Positions 59,114-64,000 of a stretch of DNA of 64,000 nucleotides are shown here, in pieces. The stretch's first letter is position 1. Each line of letters begins with the position of its first letter. The notes below the pieces were generated by a model, which made no database searches, was not told where the DNA came from, and saw only the letters and a list, made by a program, of their open reading frames with translations. A program made the position numbers and the translations under genes. Source of the DNA: Defluviimonas salinarum (GTDB lineage: Bacteria > Pseudomonadota > Alphaproteobacteria > Rhodobacterales > Rhodobacteraceae); assembly GCF_026013545.1 (NCBI RefSeq), contig NZ_JAPDOG010000011.1, positions 62,001 through 126,000 on the forward strand, given 5' to 3'.

Positions 59114-61891
59114 TCAGAAGCCGAATTCGGGTTCGCGGTCGCGATCGTCGTCGCGCGCCGCCATGTCGGGGTTGAAATAGTGCTCGGGGATCATGTCGCC
59201 GTGCGGCGCGTCCCCGAAGTCCTGCGAGGACATGTGCTCGAACTCCTCGTCGGAGATCGGCGCGAAGGGCGCCTCGAGCGGATCGTCGGGGACCGGCGCA
59301 TCCCAGTCGGGATCGAAGTCGGGAACCAGGACGGGATGGCTCCGCTGGTCGGGAAGCGACGCCTCTTGTGCGGCGACCACGGGCATCGCGGGTGCGGCAG
59401 CCACGGGCTGATGTGCTGGCGACACCTCAAGGATGGAGCGCATCTGCTGTGACCCCGCACCGGCCTGGCGGACGTCCGGCTCCGGGCGCGCGGTGCGCGG
59501 CTTCAGCCCGGCGGGGATATCGCTCACCCGGTAGACGCGATGATCGCGGTTGCGGATCGAGGCCAGCTCGAAGGCGGCGCGCGGCGCGCGGCGGATTTCC
59601 TCGATGAAGCGCGACGGATAACTGCGCTTCATCCGGATGAAGGGGCAGCCATTGATATTCCAGGACCGCGAGATGCGGACGTCCTCGCGCGCCCGGGTGA
59701 GCGCCACGTAAGCCAGCCGGCGCTCCTCCTCGATCGACGCGTCGCCCTCCTCGAGGGCGCGCGAATGCGGCACGATGCCCTCCATCCAGAAAGGCAGGCG
59801 CACCTTGTCGAACTCGAGACCCTTGGAGGCATGGGTGGTCATCACCTGGATGCCGGCCGCGGCCTCGGACTGGTCCATCTCGAGCGTCGCCTCCTGCATG
59901 AAGGCCTCGAGCGAGGGGAATTTCGATGCCTGCTCCAGCAGGATCGCGATATTGCCGATCCGGCGCGAGGCCTCGGAGAGCTGGCCGGCGCGGTCCGCGA
60001 GATCCTCGGGATCGAGATCGGCCGCGTCGACCTCCTTGCCGGACTTCTTCTCGGAGGAGGCCCGGATCAGCTCGGAGAGGAACTCCCTCGGCGGCGCATC
60101 GCGGAACGGCACATCACGCAGGCCGGCGCTCGACAGCGCATCCTTGCGCATCTCGGGCAGGTAGCCGCTGCGCTCGAGGATCGCGACGATCGCTGCTGCC
60201 GCATCGGGTGCCTGGGCCGCGTCATCACGCATCTGGCCGATGAGGTGACCGAACTGCTTGACGTTGCGGATGAAGGCGGTCTTGTAGGGCTCCCCGCCCT
60301 CGGGGATCACGATGCGGTCGCGGATGATCGTGCGCAGCTCCTCGCCGAAGCTCGTGCCCTTGGCGCGCGCATTGGCACCCACCCGCCCCGTCGAGGTCGG
60401 CCCGAGGCCGCGCGCCGGCTTGTTGATGATCCGGCGCAGGTAGACCTCGGCATCAGGGTTGACGATGAAGCCAGCGAAGGCCATCGCGTCGCGGACCTCG
60501 GCGGTCTTGCGGATATCGGAGGCCTTGCCTTCTGACACCGGAAGCCCCGCGGCGCGCAACTCCCGTGCCACCGCCTTCGCGAGATCGCGGGTCCGGGTGA
60601 GCACGGCGAACTGCGAGGGATCCCCGCCATTGGCGATATGGGCCGCGGCCTCGGCCGCGAGGCGGCGGATCTCGTCGGCCGGCGTCACATGCTCCTCGAT
60701 GAGCACCTTGCGGCGCTCCCGGAACGGATCGGCGGGTTCGAGTTCCTTGTCGTAGCGGCCGGTGTTGTTGGCGACGAGCGTGTTGGCGACCGTGAGGATC
60801 GAGGGTTGGCAGCGGTAGGAGGCCCTCAGGAACTTCACGTCGAGACCGGGATAGCGATCCCGGAGCGAGCGCATGACCGAGGGATCGGAGCCGCGGAACG
60901 CGTAGATCGACTGGTCGTCATCCCCCACGAAGGCGACGGTCGGGCGCGGGAACCTGCGGACCCGGTAGGTATTGACCTCATGCAGCCCGTCGCCGGCATT
61001 GGCATAGTTGTTGTCGGCGGCGCCCTCCGGGATCACCATTGGCCGGCCGCCATCGGTCAGGGCGTCGAGCCAGGCGACCTGGGCGCGGTTGATGTCCTGG
61101 ACCTCGTCGATCATGAAGTGGCGGAACGAGGAGCGCCAGGAATTGCGGACCTCCTCGTTTTCCTGGAAGAGCTTCGTGACCCGGTTCATGAGGTCCGAGA
61201 AATCGACCGCGTTTTGCTCGGCGAGGGCGCGCTGGTAGGCCGAGTAGACCCGGGTGAAGTCCGGGGTCTCGAATTTCGACAAGATCTTCTCCCAGCTCCG
61301 AAGTGTCGGCGACAGCCCCTCGCCCGCGAGCCTGGCGGCATGGATGTCGTAACGCTTCGCGGCCAGGAGATCGGCACTCAGGAGCCGCGCCTTGGCGATC
61401 TCGAGATCACGGAAAAACTCGTCGACGTCGAAGCTGTCGAGGTCGAGCCCCTCGGCCACCTCCTTGGCAAGACCCGCGGCGTCGGCCTCATCGAAGATCG
61501 AGAAGTTCTTGCCGAGACCGGCCTTGGCCGCCTCGATGCGCAGGATCCGCAGCGACAGGCCGTGGAACGTGCCGATCCACGGCTCGCCGCCCTGCATCTG
61601 CGGATCGCGGGCGCGGAATCCCTCGAGAACCGGGGCGATGCGCTCGCGCATCTCACGCGCCGCCTTGTTGGTGAAGGTCACCATCATGATGCTGGAGGGA
61701 TCGGCACCCAGGCCGCCCGCCGAGACCGGGCTCAGCATGTGAATGAAGCGGCCGACGAGCGTCCGGGTCTTGCCCGAGCCGGCGCCGGCGATGATCATCA
61801 CCGGGTCAGCGGTCTGCAGCGCAGCCGCCCTTTGCTCACCGGACATCGAGCGGATGAATTCGATCGGATCGGATGACATCCGGGCCTCCAT
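59114..61891 (-). CDS. UvrD/Rep-family superfamily 1 DNA helicase
   Basis: 925 residues. Walker A AGAGSGKT (about 32-39), VTFTNKAAREMRERI, VGDDDQSIYAFRGSDP and the late motifs THASKGLEFDKV and RRLAYVALTRARE define an SF1A helicase of the UvrD/PcrA/Rep type. It would unwind DNA for repair or element replication. The C-terminal 170 residues are unassigned. ATG 61891 has GGAG seven bases upstream. Two TGCGAAAA sites lie upstream (61920, 61973). Confidence 0.9.
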   Translation of the reverse strand: MEARMSSDPIEFIRSMSGEQRAAALQTADPVMIIAGAGSGKTRTLVGRFIHMLSPVSAGGLGADPSSIMMVTFTNKAAREMRERIAPVLEGFRARDPQMQGGEPWIGTFHGLSLRILRIEAAKAGLGKNFSIFDEADAAGLAKEVAEGLDLDSFDVDEFFRDLEIAKARLLSADLLAAKRYDIHAARLAGEGLSPTLRSWEKILSKFETPDFTRVYSAYQRALAEQNAVDFSDLMNRVTKLFQENEEVRNSWRSSFRHFMIDEVQDINRAQVAWLDALTDGGRPMVIPEGAADNNYANAGDGLHEVNTYRVRRFPRPTVAFVGDDDQSIYAFRGSDPSVMRSLRDRYPGLDVKFLRASYRCQPSILTVANTLVANNTGRYDKELEPADPFRERRKVLIEEHVTPADEIRRLAAEAAAHIANGGDPSQFAVLTRTRDLAKAVARELRAAGLPVSEGKASDIRKTAEVRDAMAFAGFIVNPDAEVYLRRIINKPARGLGPTSTGRVGANARAKGTSFGEELRTIIRDRIVIPEGGEPYKTAFIRNVKQFGHLIGQMRDDAAQAPDAAAAIVAILERSGYLPEMRKDALSSAGLRDVPFRDAPPREFLSELIRASSEKKSGKEVDAADLDPEDLADRAGQLSEASRRIGNIAILLEQASKFPSLEAFMQEATLEMDQSEAAAGIQVMTTHASKGLEFDKVRLPFWMEGIVPHSRALEEGDASIEEERRLAYVALTRAREDVRISRSWNINGCPFIRMKRSYPSRFIEEIRRAPRAAFELASIRNRDHRVYRVSDIPAGLKPRTARPEPDVRQAGAGSQQMRSILEVSPAHQPVAAAPAMPVVAAQEASLPDQRSHPVLVPDFDPDWDAPVPDDPLEAPFAPISDEEFEHMSSQDFGDAPHGDMIPEHYFNPDMAARDDDRDREPEFGF

Positions 61892-61915
61892 GCTGTTTCT
61901 CCAAACTTTATGGGC

Positions 61916-61990
61916 GATTTGCGAAAACCGATCATGGTTTTCCCCATTATTCGGAGAATCTTCGCCCAGCAATGCGAAAAACTAATAGGA
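61916..61990. promoter_or_regulatory. Two direct TGCGAAAA copies between helicase and RHH genes
   Basis: GATTTGCGAAAACC (61916-61929) and AATGCGAAAAACTAATAG (61971-61988) are direct repeats 53 bases apart in the 175-base divergent gap. The second, read leftward, is TATTAGTTTTTCGCA, resembling the copy at 55338. Confidence 0.45.
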
Positions 61991-62066
61991 TGTAGAACCT
62001 TCACAAAGGTAGATTCGGGTAAATCAATCAAGGCCCGGCCAGCCGGATCAGCCCAGGAGAAGCCAT

Positions 62067-62513
62067 ATGCCCGCACGGGAACCCGAGAAGATGCGTTCCG
62101 TGAACGTCAAGATGACGGATGCGATGATCAAGAAGATCGAGGCGAGAGGCCCGAACCGGAGCGAGACCATCCGTCATGTCCTGGCGGCGATCCTGGCGGC
62201 GCGCCGCGACGGTGTGCCGGCGCCGTTCGAGAGCGCGATCGAGGCGGCGATCCGCTCCTCCTCGAGGACACTGCGTCTCACCATGACCTCGAATGTCGAT
62301 TGGCGTAAGGCGATCGTATGGCTGCCCGAGCGCATGCATCGCGAGATCGAGAAGGAATGCCGCGACCTCGATGTCCGCCCGGCCGACTTCATCCGCGGCG
62401 CCATCATTGGCGCTACCGGCGATGATCCGGCCCGTGACATCATCAAGGAGGGCCACGAGATCTGGTCGAGCCAGGTCGTTGACGAGGCCCCCACCTCCGC
62501 GACCGGCTCCTGA
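62067..62513 (+). CDS. Tandem ribbon-helix-helix DNA-binding protein
   Basis: 148 residues. MRSVNVKMTDAMIKKIEARG with GPNRSETIRHVLAAIL is an RHH unit (about 9-46), and RKAIVWLPERMHREIEKECR with RPADFIRGAIIGA (about 80-117) looks like a second. Tandem RHH proteins such as F TraY act as relaxosome or operator-binding proteins. ATG 62067 has AGGAGA upstream. Two recurrent motif copies lie in its promoter region, so autoregulation through them is a candidate. Confidence 0.65.
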   Translation: MPAREPEKMRSVNVKMTDAMIKKIEARGPNRSETIRHVLAAILAARRDGVPAPFESAIEAAIRSSSRTLRLTMTSNVDWRKAIVWLPERMHREIEKECRDLDVRPADFIRGAIIGATGDDPARDIIKEGHEIWSSQVVDEAPTSATGS

Positions 62514-62525
62514 GACCGTCCGGCA

Positions 62526-64000
62526 ATGCCCGCCGGCATCTACAGCGTCACCAATATCGTCGCGGCCGCCATCGGCACCGTGATGTCGGGGCCGTTCGGC
62601 AGCCTTTCGGTGCCGCAGACCCCCGAGATCGACGTCACGGCCAGCGCACGACCGGGCTATGTCCTGCACCTCGAAGGCGCCGGCGGGGAGGACCTCGGGC
62701 GGGCCGTCTCGTCCGTGCCGCTCAGGGTCGAGATGGACGCCCTGCCCGACCATTTCATCAACGCGGTGATCGCAGCCGAGGACACTCGCTATCTCGAGCA
62801 TGCCGGGATCGATCCCGTGGGCACGCTCTCCGCCGCCCTTGACACCGCGCGCGGCCGCCTGAGGGGCGGATCGACGATCACCCAGCAGATGGTCAAGAAC
62901 ACCCTGACCGGCAACGAGCGCTCGCTCGGCCGCAAGGTTGTCGAGGCGATGGTCGCGGTCCGCGCCCATGACGCGCTCGGCAAGCGCGAGGTGCTGCGCC
63001 GCTACCTGCAGAGCGCCTGGTTCGGCCGCGGGACCGGTGCAACGGATGCGCCGCGCGCCTGGTTCGGCAAGGAATGGGACGCGGTCAGCCTCGCCGAATC
63101 CGCGACCCTCGCGGCGATGCTGAAAGGGCCCGGCCTCTACGATCCCTGGACGAACCCCGATCTCACCCGGAAGCGGCGCGACCTGGTGATCGCGCGCATG
63201 GCGGATCTCGGCTGGGTCACGGCGGAGGCGGCCGAGACAGCGCGCGCAGAGCCTGTGACGGCGATCGCCCCCCCGGCAGAACCCGGCGCGGACCCCTGGA
63301 TTGCCGCCGCGGCCCGCGCCGAGCTCAGCGCGCAAGGGACGCCTCCCGCGCGCGGCACCGCCCGGCTCACGGCCGACATGCGCCTCCAGGAGATCGCCAC
63401 GGCGACACTCACCGAGGCGATCATCGCGCAATCCCCGATCCTTGCACCGGAGCGGGTTGCCCCCGAGCGGCTCCAGGAAATCACGGCCCTTGGCGAGGCG
63501 GCCCGCCTGCCCGGCGACCTGCGCGTCGCGTTGCCCGCGGGCAGTCCCTATTCGAGCGCTCTCCTCCTGTCGAAGGACGAGGGTGGGTGGGATGTGCTCA
63601 CCGTGGCCGGCGGCCTGACCCATGATGTCCGCCTCGACGACCCGCACCGTGATTACCAACCGGCTCCCGGCGACCTGGTCCCGGTCCTTGCGGGCGCGGC
63701 CGGTGACGGGCAGGCCTCGATGCAGATCCGGCTTCCGACGCAGATCCAGGGTGCGGTGGTGATCCTCGACCCGAAGAGCGGCGCGCTCCTGGCAAGTGTC
63801 GGCGGTGCCGATGCCGGGCTCACCGGCTTCGACCGCACCCGCGCGCTGCGCCAGCCCGGCTCGTCGATCAAGCCGTTCCTCTGGCTCGCCGCCCTCGGGA
63901 TGGGTTTCGATGCCTGGAGCCCGGTCGAAGACATCGAGCACACCTATATCGGCCCTGACGGCCTACGCTGGTCCCCGAAGAACTACGACCACAGCCAGGC
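62526..64000 (+). CDS. PBP1-type bifunctional penicillin-binding protein (runs off the window)
   Basis: At least 491 residues, truncated at the right edge. IAAEDTRYLEHAGIDP and RGGSTITQQMVKNTLTG are the GT51 glycosyltransferase motifs, and RQPGSSIKPFLW contains the transpeptidase SxxK (SSIK). It polymerises and cross-links peptidoglycan. The N terminus is only weakly hydrophobic and short. It starts 12 bases after the RHH gene and is probably co-transcribed. Having such an enzyme on a mobile element is uncommon; local cell-wall remodelling for the transfer channel is possible. Confidence 0.85.
   Translation, partial: MPAGIYSVTNIVAAAIGTVMSGPFGSLSVPQTPEIDVTASARPGYVLHLEGAGGEDLGRAVSSVPLRVEMDALPDHFINAVIAAEDTRYLEHAGIDPVGTLSAALDTARGRLRGGSTITQQMVKNTLTGNERSLGRKVVEAMVAVRAHDALGKREVLRRYLQSAWFGRGTGATDAPRAWFGKEWDAVSLAESATLAAMLKGPGLYDPWTNPDLTRKRRDLVIARMADLGWVTAEAAETARAEPVTAIAPPAEPGADPWIAAAARAELSAQGTPPARGTARLTADMRLQEIATATLTEAIIAQSPILAPERVAPERLQEITALGEAARLPGDLRVALPAGSPYSSALLLSKDEGGWDVLTVAGGLTHDVRLDDPHRDYQPAPGDLVPVLAGAAGDGQASMQIRLPTQIQGAVVILDPKSGALLASVGGADAGLTGFDRTRALRQPGSSIKPFLWLAALGMGFDAWSPVEDIEHTYIGPDGLRWSPKNYDHSQ

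Noticed and set aside
1-64000. CRISPR arrays, tRNA or rRNA genes
   Set aside because: No regularly spaced direct repeats and no cloverleaf-like or rRNA-like conserved stretches were noticed; a dedicated scan would be needed to exclude a tRNA fully.

Overview
This window is high-GC DNA with an alphaproteobacterial (probably Rhodobacterales-like) flavour. It reads as part of a large conjugative plasmid or integrative element rather than core chromosome. The diagnostic content is an IncI/Dot-Icm-type (type IVB) transfer apparatus interleaved with a type IVb thin-pilus locus, as on IncI plasmids. Phage- and plasmid-style DNA-metabolism genes surround it. No rRNA, tRNA, CRISPR array or complete replication-initiation locus was recognised. 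The host assignment is inferred only from base composition and gene style.

Layout. 0-12.4 kb: an outer-membrane barrel protein, a cysteine-rich RCC1-repeat secreted protein, ThyX, a small HTH regulator, two DsbC/DsbG-like thiol proteins, then a leftward cassette with an ATP-grasp-like protein, a GNAT-like protein, a dNMP-kinase-like P-loop protein and unknown proteins. 12.4-26.6 kb: a leftward operon encoding DotM, a prepilin peptidase (PilU), a PilM-like protein, the minor pilin PilV, a PilT/DotB-like ATPase, several unknown exported or membrane proteins and the coupling ATPase DotL/TrbC. The DotL gene is interrupted inside its Walker A motif by an in-frame class 3 intein. 26.6-41 kb: a rightward, divergent operon with two unknown proteins, a TcpQ-domain protein, PilN, PilO, PilP, PilQ, a degenerate PilQ copy, PilR, a leader peptide, two prepilins and TraY/DotA. 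41-44 kb: a codon-atypical membrane protein, a DUF6270-like protein, a RuvC-like resolvase and a DnaQ-type exonuclease. 44-48.3 kb: a leftward DotD-DotC-DotB-IcmT operon plus small unknown genes. 48.3-53.7 kb: a 0.7 kb non-coding stretch, a tyrosine recombinase, an unknown protein, UDP-glucose dehydrogenase and an M23 peptidase-like protein. 53.7-64 kb: a YqaJ-type exonuclease, a DnaA-domain-IV protein, an unknown protein, an LPD7-like protein, a UvrD-family helicase, a tandem ribbon-helix-helix protein and a PBP1-type penicillin-binding protein that runs off the right edge.

How the parts fit. DotB/C/D, IcmT, DotA, DotL and DotM are IVB transfer-channel and coupling components; DotG, DotH, DotF, DotI and DotO homologues and a relaxase were not seen and may lie outside. 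The PilL-V set would build a retractable or adhesive thin pilus for mating. The DsbC-like pair probably folds cysteine-rich exported parts. The exonucleases, helicase, resolvase, ThyX and nucleotide kinase make the element partly self-sufficient for DNA processing.

The two most striking observations are the intein, which makes an active DotL P-loop dependent on protein splicing, and a recurrent TGCGAAAA motif. The motif occurs 22 times on either strand and is concentrated in intergenic and gene-start positions across the window, suggesting a common regulator or promoter element.
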